Of a DNA stretch of 64,000 nt, positions 10,845-21,410 are shown piece by piece; positions within the stretch are counted from its first letter, which is position 1; each line of letters begins with the position of its first letter. The stretch is taken from positions 5,613,549 through 5,677,548 of the forward strand of contig OY759223.1 of NCBI GenBank assembly GCA_963662175.1, given 5' to 3'. The position numbers and the translations under genes are program-made. The stretch comes from Aradus depressus (taxonomy: Eukaryota; Arthropoda; Insecta; Hemiptera; Aradidae). Below the pieces are notes generated by a model. It was not told the origin of the DNA. It saw only the letters and a list, made by a program, of their open reading frames with translations, and did not search any database.

Positions 10845-11475
10845 TTTTTGTATTTATTTATCTTAAGCCACAACTATGCAAAAAATGCACAACCAGCGGC
10901 TGGGCTGACTATACAAAAATAATAAAAATAAAATAAAATAATAAAAATAAATATGACATGAAAGGCTTGAGAGAGGAAAAACAGCCAGCGGTGAACCCTC
11001 ATGACATCACTTCATACCAGGAGATCTCTGTGCCAAACTCTGTTCAATCTTCTTAGGGGATTATGGGGTAAATTTGTATTTAAAATTTTGCGAACTTCCG
11101 GACTGGTGTGTAAGTATATTTTGGTGTAGAAACATTGGGATAAATGTTTAATGGTTGTGTCTATGGGTGTGATGTTCAAGTCGCGGTGTAAAGTCTTGTT
11201 GCTAACGTATGGTAGGCATTGCGTGATAAGTCGGAGAGTCTTGGCTGTACCATATATTAGTAAGCCATAGGTCCAGAGAGGTTGGAGAAGATAGGTATAA
11301 CAATTCAATTTTTGTCGAGTAGATAATTTAGAACGCCTATTCAAAATACTGTACAATAGTCTAAGTCGCTGGTCTAGTGTGAGTCGTCTCTTCTGAGTGT
11401 GAGGGTTCCAAGTCAGCCTTCTATCGAGGGTTAATCCTATTTTACGGAAGAGATATGAGGTAATGGCTGGTTTTC
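10845..11475 (-). pseudogene. Second Jockey-like LINE, ORF2 C-terminal fragment and 3' end
   Basis: Minus-strand coding trace: LYSILNRRSKLSTRQKLN, LLQPLWTYGLLIYGTAK, YVSNKTLHRDLNITPID, then NPLRRLNRVWHRDLL near the ORF2 end. Upstream (to 11475) further residues fit the L-D-x-R-L-T-W block just after the RT. The 3' UTR runs through AATAAAATAAAATAAT near 10925-10950. A distinct family from the 9920-10625 pair. Confidence 0.7.
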
Positions 11476-12094
11476 AATGAATACTGGGGGGCAGCCACCA
11501 CGGCGGAGAGCGAATGTTACGTGTTGACATTTTGTGAGATTAAATTTAATTTTTTAATAATCTTAATGTGTTTAAATTTTTTTTTTAAATCACAAATAAT
11601 AATAATAATTTTATTTCAGTTAAACCAAAATAGGATATGTCAAAAGAATTTAAACACTAAGATAGTTTGTAGGCATCGGAATGTAGGATTTGAGAGAAAC
11701 TGGGGTCAGCTTCCAGTCCAGATGTAATCATATTAAAACTTAGTTATTGCAAGCCCCCCTTCAACTTAATGAAAACTGAACAGAAACTCGTCAACTGTTT
11801 GACTTTACAGAGAATCTTCTATGTAAACACTACTTAACTAATTTGTTCTAGTTTATGTACAATTAGTTGAAGGAAACTGAGTATCTGATGTGAGTCGAGG
11901 GAACATCATTGCTTTTTTTTACTTCCCAACTATACGAAGTATAGTAGCAGTTATGTAATCGTTCAGAAATTCGATGCGAATAAGTAAACATGAAATATGT
12001 ATTTTAGTTGTTAGAAAAGTGTCGGTCAGGAGTCAATCTTCTGTATTACGAAATCATAGATTTCAAGAATTGAGGAAATGTTTTACGAAAGAAT
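11476..12094. other. AT-rich intron sequence
   Basis: No gene seen. 11925-11975 resembles the TACTTCCCCAG family's GGGAAGTA-type terminal segment (ACTTCCCAACTATACGAAG) in decayed form. Confidence 0.35.
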
Positions 12095-13617
12095 AATAAA
12101 TAAAATAAAATGATAGAAAAAACACTTTTTTGAACACTTATATTGTCTAATTCCACAAACATATACTTAAATGTGTACCGGTTTCGGCTTACGCCATCGT
12201 TAGCACAGTAATTCAGATATTAGACCCTAATTATCGTTTGTTTAGTTGTATTACTGGTTTCTAGGAAGATTTGTAGGCGTACTTTACCTAATGAACTTGA
12301 AATTAATTAGGATAATTCATTTGAAATTTGGAGAAATCACGTTTTGACCGAACTCAGAGGAGGAAACATGTTTTGAATGTTTCCAATGTGGATAAAACAC
12401 TTTATGAATGAAAAAGATTGGAACTCACATATTGTTACTATAACATTTTTTAATGGAATACAACTAATTATTAACAGAACAAAACTGATTATGTAATTAT
12501 AAAATAAAGTTAAAAATTTATAAGTGAAAAATCGTGCCACAATTTCCAGTGCTCACTAATACACCATCTATTATTTCTTCCATTCCTAAATTAATAACTA
12601 ATAAAAACTTAGGTAAAAGCACACTGACCTAAAATAAACAAACCAACATAGCACTAAACAAACAATAACATATCCTCTGAAACCCTAGAAACACAGGTAA
12701 TAGCTGGGTCACGTGACCAGTAACAACATGCTCTGATTGGCTGGCTGGAGGAATCACCATTTGACTGAAAACTGGCTCTGGAGGAAACACTTTTGGAAAG
12801 AAACCTGAATTTTCTAAGTAGGTTTATAATGGGATAAAACTTGTTTTGGTTGAAAATAATAATATATTTTTGTACCATTTAATGTTGAGTTCAAAGAAAA
12901 ATCACTAACTCATTTTTTTTCTTTTTTGGAGAAAACACGGTTTGAATGTTTGCTCTTCATTTATATTCACCTAAGAGTACCTGAGGTGAAAGGGTCCCCT
13001 CCTCTGGTAAAACCAGGAGGTGGAAGTCTATATTCTAACTGTAATAGCTAACTGTGCACTTATTTGAAAAACAAGAAAATAGAACTAAAAACTACCATAA
13101 CAAGAAAACAATATAACAAATGTACAATATAGCTATGTAGGAAGTTATTTAACCTAGATTAATATTGCCATGGATGTTTGTTATCTGAAAGGGATTAACA
13201 AAGGAGAACATTTGAAAAAACATCCATGGCAATATTAATCTAGGTTAAATACTTCCTACATAGCTATATATTGTACATTTGTTATATTGTTTTCTTGTAA
13301 TGATAGTTTTTAGTTCTATTTTAATTTTATTTTCTTGTTTTTCAAATAAGTGCACAGTTAGATATTACAGTTGGAATATAGACTTCCACCTCCTGGTTTT
13401 ACCAGAGGAGGGGACCCTTTCACCTCAGGTACTAATTAATAATATAAAGTTAATATAAATATGTATGCCTGGCAAATATCTGAATTATTGTTGAACATTG
13501 TGCTGACGATGGCGTAAGCCGAAACCGGTACACATTTAAGTATATTTTTGTGGAATTAGACAATATAAGTGTTCAAAAAAGTGTTTTATCTATCATTTTA
13601 TTTTATTTATTTATTTC
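12095..13617. mobile_element. Large fold-back (Penelope-like?) element with paired arms
   Basis: Outer arms 12095-12235 and 13475-13617 and inner arms 12960-13190 and 13210-13435 are reverse complements. Shared words include AACACTTATATTGTCTAATT, ACCGGTTTCGGCTTACGCC and GGGTCCCCTCCTCTGG. The left side has about 700 bases (12240-12955) with no counterpart on the right, so the left arm carries an extra insertion. The tip contains GCCATGGATG on both sides. The right arm holds a hammerhead-like RNA core (13499-13534) and the left arm a damaged one. Penelope-like retroelements are known to have repeats in inverted arrangement carrying minimal hammerheads, which is why I suggest that class. No RT or GIY-YIG coding was seen, so it is non-autonomous or a remnant. 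Confidence 0.55.
13499..13534 (+). ncRNA. Minimal type-I hammerhead-ribozyme-like motif
   Basis: Seen in order: TGTG, CTGACGA (the conserved CUGANGA), an extra T, stem II GGC/GCC with loop GTAA, GAAA, a very short stem III formed by ACCGGT, cleavage triplet GTA, then CACA pairing with the first TGTG as stem I. All conserved core bases are present. Stem III is too short to close on a single molecule, a trait described for Penelope-type hammerheads, which probably act as dimers. The left-arm copy (minus strand, 12197-12203) reads CTAACGA, with the key G changed to A. Confidence 0.55.
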
Positions 13618-13677
13618 CACTATATCAACACAGAACGCAAAAAATGTATTTGGAAAGAATAATTAATGCTCACTTAC

Positions 13678-13816
13678 CTCTTGCTATTTTATTGAGAGTA
13701 TCTGATACATACAAGAGATCATTCTCTGCCAAGAAGTCATCAAGGAAGTCATAGGTAGCGTCAGGAGGTGAAGAGACCCACAGACCAAAGATGATGACAG
13801 TCACTAAACACTGGAT
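13678..13816 (-). CDS. LAPTM4/5-like four-helix protein, exon 2 of 5 in the model
   Basis: Minus-strand exon of 139 bases: acceptor TTCTCCCAG before 13816, donor GAG|GTAAGT after 13678. Phase 0 in, phase 1 out, 46 codons. It begins with a hydrophobic span IQCLVTVIIFGLWVS that continues the first membrane region from exon 1. A polar, acidic luminal loop (DATYDFLDDFLAEND) and TLNKIAR follow. Composition is more GC-rich and codon-like than its flanks. It joins in frame to 9583-9668. Whether 27741-27899 is truly its upstream partner is less certain. Confidence 0.75.
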
Positions 13817-14034
13817 CTGGGAGAATAAATAATTAACACACAGAAAGGGTTGGGGAGGGGAAGACATCTTAGCTGAAGTGGATCAAGTCACAAATTTGGT
13901 CTTGTACATTTTAATAATTTACTATAGAAAGGAAGCTCATCTTAAGCCCATTCTGTAACATAATTAAGGAGCAATACATAATGAGGTAACAACACTTAAT
14001 GGTGAGAATAATTTACTTAAGTATATAATAAAGA

Positions 14035-14130
14035 GATGGTCCCGAGCCTGTACGATGTCAGGTACTCGTTAAAGACCCCCATCCTAGGTGAATAAAAATT
14101 TAGGATAGGCAACATTTAGGACTCCCACAG
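14035..14130 (+). repeat. SINE-A, left half split by a hAT-like insertion
   Basis: Starts at GATGGTCCCGAGCC (5' head missing) and runs to ACTCCCACAG, where the hAT-like element begins. It resumes at 19267 with CCCCATAGTAGAGTCGGGC. The last 8 bases are one copy of the target duplication (TCCCACAG versus CCCCATAG, 6 of 8 identical). Confidence 0.8.
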
Positions 14131-14421
14131 TAGAGATGGACATAATCGTAATCAATGATTACATGATTACCAGAGAAAATAAAACTTAATCATAATTGCT
14201 ATTTTATACTTGATACTATCGCACTGTGAATCTAGCTTAAATGAAACATGATTACATGATTATAATCGTAATAGAAAATCGTGATTGCAATCATGTAATC
14301 ATACAATCATAATCAGTAATCATGTAATCACAATTACTGTAATCGGGGGATTTCGTGGGTACCAAATTTAAAAAAATTGTAATAGCACTTTGGTTACTTA
14401 ATAAACTTAAAAAAATTACTT

Positions 14422-14434
14422 ATTAGTGTAAAAA
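14422..14434. repeat. 13-bp target-site duplication, left copy (LINE)
   Basis: ATTAGTGTAAAAA here is repeated at 19029-19041 directly after the LINE's A-tail. It fixes both ends of the LINE insertion. Confidence 0.9.
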
Positions 14435-14871
14435 GTGCCCCACCAGCTCCCGAGGTGGAAACACGTACTTATTTTCGTGCTGTCTCGACTTCAAATTGTC
14501 TATGATTTTGTGAATTATTGTTTTGTTTTGTGCATCACTATCTAGACTTTTGGGATGAATAGTGAGTAACTAACAGTTTCTTTTTGTTTTTTCTATTTTT
14601 TAAATTTCGAAATGTGTAGTGAGTGACGCCGATCCTGTCAAGTCCTGTCTGCCGGGCACTCAAGTGATACTCTATATATGGTTCTGGCTCCATTTCTATC
14701 ACTGTCACCGTGGAGTAGGAGCTAGACGGTGTCCCTTCTAACTGGAAGGTACCGAGTTCAAGGCTGCCTCTCGTACTTTTTTTTTTTTTTTTTATTTTTT
14801 TTTTTTTTATTATTTTTTTTTTTTAATCATTTTATTATTATTAATTATCATTACTTTATTTATTTCTAAAA

Positions 14872-16173
14872 ATGGATGATGTTCAAGACGACAATTCAGG
14901 ATTCAATGTCGTCAGTAGTAAAGCACGGAAGCGAACCTACAAGAAAGCTCCAGATGCAAATAAAACAGGTTCACCCCAAACTAAACAAGCCAAAAACACG
15001 GAAGGAGAAACCTCAGAGGATGAAGCCAGCCTTCCCCCTCCCTCCACATCCCAGCAACCCGCCAACACCCAAGTCCCCAAGCCACCTCCTATCGTTGTGA
15101 AGAACATCTCAGACTTCAAAAAGTTCTGCTCCCAGCTAATTAGGACTGTTGGAGAGGGGACTTTCACGTGCCGCTCCCGTCTCTACGACCTAGTCGTTTA
15201 CCCCCAAGACAGCGACACCTTCAGAAAGACTGTGAAGCATCTTGAAGACACTGAGGCTGACTTTCATTGTTATCAGCTTCGGGAAGATAGGTCTTACCGG
15301 GTAGTAATAAGAGGACTGCACCATTCAACGCAACCCGATGAGATTAAATCGGCGCTTTTTCAAAAGCACGGGTTCAGCGTGAAAAACGTTAATAATGTGC
15401 GTCATCCTATCTATAAGACACCTCTTCCCCTCTTCTTCGTGGACCTGGCTATAAGTGAAAAGAGCAAAGAAATATTTAAGTTACAGTATTTACTGTACAC
15501 AAGAATACAGGTCGAGGAACCGCGACGCAGAAAAGATATCCCTCAATGCACAAAATGCCAGGAGTATGGCCACACACACTCTTACTGCCACCATCCCCCC
15601 AGGTGTGTGAAGTGTCCGGGCAATCATCTTTCGGCGGACTGTGCTAAGAAGGACCGTATTGAACCCGCGATCTGCGTCCTTTGCGGGGATAACCACCCAG
15701 CCAACTACAGGGGTTGCCAGGTCCACAGAGAAATACAAGATCGTATGAAGAAGAGGCAAGCGGCAGCCAAACCCCCCATGAAGACACCGACGGCTCCTTT
15801 ACCAGTCCCACCGCCACCATTGAGACCAGTGCCCCAGCTCAGGTTCCAGCCAGCTGCAGCCCGTCAGCCCAGAGCCACCTCCTCACTTCCCCGGTCCTAC
15901 GCCCAAGTGGCCAGCCCACCACGAACACAGCCACCTCCTACCTCTCACTACCCACCTCCTACCTCTCACTATCCACCTCCTACCTCTCACTACCCCCAAC
16001 AGCCAAAAAACCTTCCTCATCCTCTCCCATCCAGCCAGCTCCCTACATCCTCAACCCCTGATGTTATCAGTCACCTCACCTCCTTTCTCAATGACTTTAA
16101 GTCGTTAATCACCCCTCTCATATCGATGTTAAGCCTCCTCGTCTCTAAACTCCTACCCGAATCCTCCCGATGA
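14872..16173 (+). CDS. Jockey LINE ORF1, gag-like RNA-binding protein
   Basis: 433 codons from ATG, intact. Residues 1-75 are polar and disordered. A region near 140-200 (YRVVIRGLHHSTQPDEIKSA) matches the RRM-like PRE_C2HC domain of Jockey-type gag proteins. Three zinc knuckles follow near 225-285: CTKCQEYGHTHSYC, CVKCPGNHLSADC and CVLCGDNH-x6-C. The C-terminal third is proline-rich with a three-fold PPTSHYP repeat, then a hydrophobic end (LISMLSLLVSKLL). ORF1 proteins of this type coat the element RNA and carry it to the target site. The stop codon overlaps the ORF2 start as ATGA (16170-16173). Confidence 0.92.
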   Translation: MDDVQDDNSGFNVVSSKARKRTYKKAPDANKTGSPQTKQAKNTEGETSEDEASLPPPSTSQQPANTQVPKPPPIVVKNISDFKKFCSQLIRTVGEGTFTCRSRLYDLVVYPQDSDTFRKTVKHLEDTEADFHCYQLREDRSYRVVIRGLHHSTQPDEIKSALFQKHGFSVKNVNNVRHPIYKTPLPLFFVDLAISEKSKEIFKLQYLLYTRIQVEEPRRRKDIPQCTKCQEYGHTHSYCHHPPRCVKCPGNHLSADCAKKDRIEPAICVLCGDNHPANYRGCQVHREIQDRMKKRQAAAKPPMKTPTAPLPVPPPPLRPVPQLRFQPAAARQPRATSSLPRSYAQVASPPRTQPPPTSHYPPPTSHYPPPTSHYPQQPKNLPHPLPSSQLPTSSTPDVISHLTSFLNDFKSLITPLISMLSLLVSKLLPESSR

Positions 16174-18875
16174 TCCCTTTAAATTCCTTTCCTCTCCAGA
16201 TCCTCCTTTGGAATTCGAATGGGCTGTTACCCCATAGACAAGAACTAGAACTACTACTAACTGACAGACATGTAGACATCGCTCTCATTACGGAGACCCA
16301 CTTGACAACCAGCCTGTACTTCAGTATCCCAGGATACCGGAGCTACAGGTCTGACTACCCAGGAGATAGGGCCCGAGGTGGCGCACTCATCCTTATCAAA
16401 CAGTCCTTATCCCATCACCTTTTCTCCTCACAGGCTACAGAATCATTCCAAATCGCTACGATCTCCTTGTCACTTTTTCCCTTCCCTGTCACTATCTCGG
16501 CAGTATATTGTACTCCCAGTAAACTCATTCCCCATCACGAGTTCCTCACCCTTTTCCGATCCCTGGGGCCTCGCTTCATCGTTGGCGGTGACTTCAATGC
16601 GAAGCACCACCAATGGGGAAGCAGAGTTCCAAATTCCCGAGGACGAATCCTAAACGATGTTATTAACACCCAACACTATGACATCTTCTCCCCCGGCTCT
16701 CCCACCTATTGGCCTACTGATCCTAACCGCAACCCAGACCTCGTAGACTTCTTTGTTGGATCTGGCACAGGATCCTTATTCTCCTCTACCTATTCATTCC
16801 CCGACTTATCCTCAGACCATAGTCCTGTTCTCCTCACCGTTGGTCTAACCCCGTTATCTGTCCCATCAAAGCCTTCCTTAACTCCCGGCCCAGTGAATTG
16901 GGACCTCTTCAGAACCTCCTTAGAAAACCAAATTGACTTAAATGTAATCCTTAAAACTCCTGAGGACTTAGATGAAGCCGTACAAAAATTCACTAAAGCC
17001 ATACAGGACTGTGCTTGGAACGCTTCATCTACCTCTACTCCTCCTACAGTTTCAAACCCGAACCCTCCTCTTCCTCGCCACATCCAACTTCTCCTTTCAG
17101 AAAAACGCCGCGCTCGTGCCCTATGGCAACGAACACGGTATCCTTCCGACAAAACTGCCTTCAATAACCTTTCCCGAAACCTCAAAATCCAACTTTCACA
17201 ATTCCGCTCCGAAAATTATAATGAATACCTAGCTTCTCTTTCCACCAAAGATAATTCCCTGTGGTTTGCAACCAGAAAAATTCTAAAATATAGTCCTTTA
17301 TCCTATCCCATCAAGCAAAATGGCTTCTGGGTCAGATCCGACGAGGAGAAGGCTCAGCTCTTTGCCTCTCACCTCAAAAATACGTTCACACCCCATCCTG
17401 ATTATAACGCCCTTCATACTTCAGAAGTTGAAGAGTTCCTTACCAGTCCTTTGCCTCTCTCTCCTCCGCCAAAGGCCTTTCATCCCTCTGATGTACAACA
17501 CATTCTAAATAAAATTCCAATCCGTAAGTCTCCTGGATTTGACCTGATCACAGGGAAAATCCTACGAAACCTTCCCCGCAAAGCTGTCCTATTCCTCACC
17601 CTTATATACAACTCAGTCCTCCTACCTACTTTCCTGTCCAATGGAAGTATTCCATCCTTTCTGTTATTCCCAAACCCAACAAACCTCTCTCTGATGTCTC
17701 TTCCTACCGTCCTATTAGCTTGCTCCCAATCTTCTCTAAAATCCTTGAAAAACTCTTGTTGAAACGTTTTATCCCAATCCTTGAATCTCAATCCATTTTA
17801 CCTAAACACCAGTTTGGATTTCGTCCTGAACATTCCACTACCCAACAGTGTTTTCGGGTTGTCGATTGCATATCTAATGCATTAGAATGCAAGGAGTATT
17901 GCACGGGCGCCTTTCTCGACGTGGCGCAAGCCTTTGATCGAGTCTGGCACCCGGGGCTGCTCTTCAAACTGAAACACTTCCTTCCCAGTACCTACTACCT
18001 CATCCTGAAATCTTACCTTAGTGATCGCCATTTCAAGGTCCGAGTAGGCTCTGAGTACTCAGAACTCATACCTATTCGGGCCGGTGTCCCACAGGGTAGC
18101 ATCCTAGGTCCCATCCTTTACAATACATATACTGCCGACATTCCTATCCATCCTCAGACATTACTGACGACTTACGCTGACGACACAGCAATCCTTTCCA
18201 CCAATCCTGATCCTGCTGTAGCCTCACTCATCCTCCAGGAGCACCTCACTGAAATAGAGAGGTGGTGCAACCTCTGGAGAATTAAATTAAATGAGCAGAA
18301 ATGTGTTCAAGTCACATTTACCCTACGCCGTCAATCCTGTCCTCCCGTCATCATTAACAACATCCTGATTCCCTCTTCAAACCAAGTCCGCTATCTCGGG
18401 TTTTACCTAGACAGTAGACTTACGTGGAACCCACATACACGACTTAAACGACAAGAACTGAATCGAAGATACGGACTGTTACGTCGACTACTTGGACCAA
18501 AATCGAAACTGACGACTAACAACAAACTTACGATTTACAAGACCATTATACGTCCAATTTGGATTTACGGACTCGAACTTTGGGGGTACAGCTAAACAAT
18601 CCAACATCAATCGTATCCAAGCATTCCAGTCCAAACTCCTCCGACGAATTGTCAATGCTCCTTTCTATGTCACCAATAAAGTCCTACATAGAGATCTCAG
18701 TATTCCCACTGTAAATGAATTAATCAAATCCCGATTTCAATCATTCCACCGAATTCTTTCTTCCCATTCAAATCCTCTCGCACAAGACCTTTCCTCTCAT
18801 TCCCATCCTGACAATCCTCCCCGCCGCTTGAACAGGAGGTGGCCTCGCGATCTTCTCTCGGAGGATAGTGAATAA
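16170..18875 (+). pseudogene. Jockey LINE ORF2: AP-like endonuclease and reverse transcriptase, two frameshifts
   Basis: Starts ATG at 16170 in the -1 frame relative to ORF1. Endonuclease motifs (first ~230 residues) are complete: WNSNG, ITETHL, GGDFNAKHHQWGS and SSDHSP. RT motifs follow: SPGFD, FGFRPEHST, FLDVAQAFDRVWH (first catalytic Asp), GVPQGSILGP and TYADDTAIL (YADD). The C-terminal tail has IIRPIWIYGLELWG and NPPRRLNRRWPRDLLSED, then TAA at 18873-18875. The frame slips once near 17605-17630 and once at a G5 run (18582-18586, one G too many), so the product is broken. Without these slips the length, about 900 residues, is normal for the clade. No RNase H domain. The few lesions suggest a fairly young insertion. 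Confidence 0.9.
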
Positions 18876-19028
18876 TGACAATTAACTTTCGAGGGAGTGT
18901 CAGCGCTGGCTGGCTTCTCCCATCAAGTGACGTTATATTTTTCTTTTACCACATATTTGCTTATTATGTATATATTGTATATAGATTGCAAATAGAATAA
19001 AATTAAAAAAAAAAAAAAAAAAAAAAAA

Positions 19029-19041
19029 ATTAGTGTAAAAA
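19029..19041. repeat. 13-bp target-site duplication, right copy (LINE)
   Basis: ATTAGTGTAAAAA follows the A-run and matches 14422-14434. The first A cannot be told apart from the tail. Confidence 0.88.
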
Positions 19042-19266
19042 ATAAAACAATTTAAAATGAAAGGAAATCGAAGGCGATGATTTGCGCTGTGTAATTATGT
19101 GTACATTGTGATTATGATTACGATTACATGATTACTCGATTACAATCATAATCATGGCCGTGATTACGATTACAATCGTGTAATCAAGTAATCACACAAT
19201 TTTTTAAAATATATTTGTAATCATAATCGTAATCTTAATCATTGATTATGATTATGCCCATCTCTG

Positions 19267-19352
19267 CCCCATAGTAGAGTCGGGCTCATGTCCACCAGAG
19301 TGACGAAAGAGTGCTATGACCTTATAGTTAAAGCCCGGGCATGAGTCATAAT
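19267..19352 (+). repeat. SINE-A, right half after the nested insertion
   Basis: Continues the copy at 14035-14130: CCCCATAGTAGAGTCGGGC through 'gacgaaagagtgc' to 'gcccgggcatgagtcataat'. Confidence 0.82.
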
Positions 19353-19404
19353 AACTAACTAATTTACTTCAATGCTGCCATCTTCAGTTAATATATCGAA
19401 TGAG

Positions 19405-19665
19405 AAAGTCGTCGTTGAATCACTGGTACTCCCCCAGAAGTTTGAGCTAAATTCAAACTTTAACTTATGTAGTGGCTTCTGAATCTTCATACTAAACTTT
19501 TGTGTCAATAAATTCATTACTTCGGCAGTAATTGTATATATTTGGGTTGAGCCCCCTCCCGATTTTGCTGACATTTGAGGTATTCTCCTCATAGAGTTTT
19601 GACTTTAAATACAAAATTTCATGTCGATACATTCATTACATCGGCAGTTATTGGTTTTTTTTAGT
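19405..19665 (+). repeat. TACTTCCCCAG-family repeat
   Basis: Starts with GTCGTCGTTGAATCACTGG and a damaged TACTCCCCCAG. It carries two internal modules ('attcattacttcggcag', 'cgatacattcattacatcgg'). Confidence 0.7.
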
Positions 19666-19842
19666 TGATTCCTCCTAAAAATTGGTTCAAAATCAATTTG
19701 GATAACTAATGAGGCTCAGAAAAGTAGAAACGTTTTTTGAAAATTGACAACACTAAACAGTTGTGGCTGACTTGGTTAGATGAACTTGTTCAAAAAGGTA
19801 ATGCTTATAAATTAATAAAAATAGAAAAAGTTGACAGTACAT

Positions 19843-20910
19843 CAGCGGCTATGTACTTCACCAGCACGAATTAATTACGTCATCGCTCTCCCTCCACCGT
19901 TTGGGCTAAAACTCGATATTTCACTAACTTAGTGGCTTATAAATCTCATAATAAATTTTCTCTTGATATATTCACTACATCAGTAGTTATTAAGGTTACA
20001 TAACATTTTTCCAGAGATATTGTGAAACACTTGGTAAATAATAAAACGTGAAATTAGAAATTTTAAAACCTCGGACACAATAACACACTTTTTTTTGTTC
20101 ATTCTTATTTTTACTGAAACCTTGGTTTTGTAGCTTGGGGGGGGAGGGGGGGGGGTGGGGGAGGGGGGGGGGGTTCTTGGGCTTATAAACTTTCTTCCGT
20201 AATAAAAGTATCCTTCTTATTCTGTAATAGAAACCGAGATACGGCATACCCGATTTTCACCAAACATGGCTAAGAACCATCTCGCAAATACCAGCTTTTG
20301 AAACGAAAAAACCGCTTTGAAATCAGTTCAGCCGTTTTGGAGCTGCGATGCCACAGACAGACACACTCACACACACATACAGACAAAGGCTTCAAAATAT
20401 AGCACCCCTCCTTTTGCTTCGGGGGTTAAAAATATAAAGAAAAACATATGTTTTTCTTTATATTTTTTAGTTATTAGGGTATTTCTCTGGTCCTAGCCTT
20501 CCCTTTGACCGTTTTTGTGGAAAATTAATAGATGCTACCCTTATAGTGTTTTGAATTTAAATATAAAATTTCATGTCGATATCATTACATCGGCAGTTAT
20601 TGGGATTTTTGTGTGGAGCTTTACTCCCCTCCGGTTTACTCTGCTGAAAATTAATAGGTGCCGTTCTTATGTGGTTTTTAATTTACATATGAAATTTCGT
20701 CAATACATTCAATACAACGACAGTTATTAGAGTTCTTATGTTAATCCCCTCCCCTTCTTGGCTTTAAATTAATAGGTTTTTTCCTTAGAGGAATCTAGGA
20801 AACACATAAAAAGTTTCGTTTCGTTATATTCATTCTATCGGGAGTTATTGAGTTCACAGGCATACAGGTCGAAAAACATGAAATTCCTTTGAAAATTTAA
20901 CATCGAATTT
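19843..20910 (+). repeat. TACTTCCCCAG-family repeat interrupted by another element
   Basis: The first part (19843-19995) runs from TATGTACTTCACCAGCACG to 'cagtagttattaag'. The second part (20465-20910) resumes with 'gttattagggtatttc' and has three modules. Between them (19996-20463) lies foreign DNA: a G-rich run (20138-20174) and then a tail with 'cagccgttttggagctgcga', a CA-rich stretch and 'gcttcgggggttaaaa', a phrase common at 3' ends of insect interspersed repeats. Its class is unclear. Confidence 0.6.
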
Positions 20911-21310
20911 CTGATCAATTAGGTACCTTGAAAAAGTACTTACAAGTGTGAGTAAGCCAATAATAATTGAACCTAAACGAATGGAGAAATATACACAAAA
21001 ACTGTATAAGACCATGATGTGATGGAGTACTAGGGAATCACAAGTCACCGTCAGCCCACCCAGATATCTGTGATGGGAGTAACTGATATCTGGTATCGTG
21101 TTATGGCAGTTTGACACGAACTGGACTGGTCAATCGTACACAAGCCCAGACGACACAGAGATAATGTCTTCTGATAGTGGCTCTCGGATTGGGCAGAAAC
21201 ACAGATATGGGTAAATATTGTGATTGGTGATTCAGCTTTGTTCGTGGGAGGGTTAATAAACTGTATTTTCATTGTGACATTGTGAGTCTGACTTTACTAT
21301 GGTTGTTATA
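20911..21310. other. Intron 1 sequence, no supported exon
   Basis: The minus strand has a hydrophobic open frame (20943-21058) between a possible AG and GTAAGT. Its reading phase does not fit between exons 27741-27899 and 13678-13816, so it is not included in the gene. Confidence 0.35.
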
Positions 21311-21410
21311 AATTTTGCCTATCCTAAATTCATTAATAGGATGGAGGGGTCTTTAACGAGTACCTGACATCGTACAGGCTCGGGACCATCGCTTAACGTC
21401 CCAACCGAAG
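21311..21410 (-). repeat. SINE-A internal fragment
   Basis: Minus orientation: 'attttgcctatcctaaatt', 'gtctttaacgagtacctgac', then 'gaccatcgcttaacgtccc'. Both ends missing. Confidence 0.7.

Larger units (their letters stand above)
14435..19028 (+). mobile_element. Jockey-clade non-LTR retrotransposon, full length
   Basis: 4594 bp between 13-bp target duplications: 5' UTR (14435-14871), gag-like ORF1, ORF2 with endonuclease and RT, short 3' UTR with an AATAAA-like ending (AGAATAAAATT near 18994) and a poly(A) tail of about 24 (19004-19028). The 5' UTR contains a tRNA-like stretch around 14715-14775 (CTTCTAACTGGAAGG then CCGAGTTCAAGGC) and a long T-rich tract (14779-14823). Length, two-ORF layout, three zinc knuckles and lack of RNase H fit the Jockey clade. 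Two frameshifts in ORF2 mean this copy cannot make an intact enzyme. Confidence 0.92.
14131..19266. mobile_element. hAT-like non-autonomous element, split by a LINE
   Basis: Terminal inverted repeats: left TAGAGATGGACATAATCG, right (complement) CAGAGATGGGCATAATCA, matching at about 29 of 32 positions. They are flanked by an 8-bp target duplication inside SINE-A. hAT elements typically have 8-bp duplications and ends like C/TAGNGNTGGGCA. Interior pieces 14141-14340 and 19090-19250 are built of GATTACATGATTAC-like words. Without the LINE it would be roughly 540 bp with no transposase. Confidence 0.75.

Noticed and set aside
20943..21058. Hydrophobic minus-strand frame between AG and GTAAGT that looks like a membrane-receptor exon
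   Set aside because: It lies in intron 1 of the gene model, but its only open phase is incompatible with the exons on either side, and no partner exon was found.
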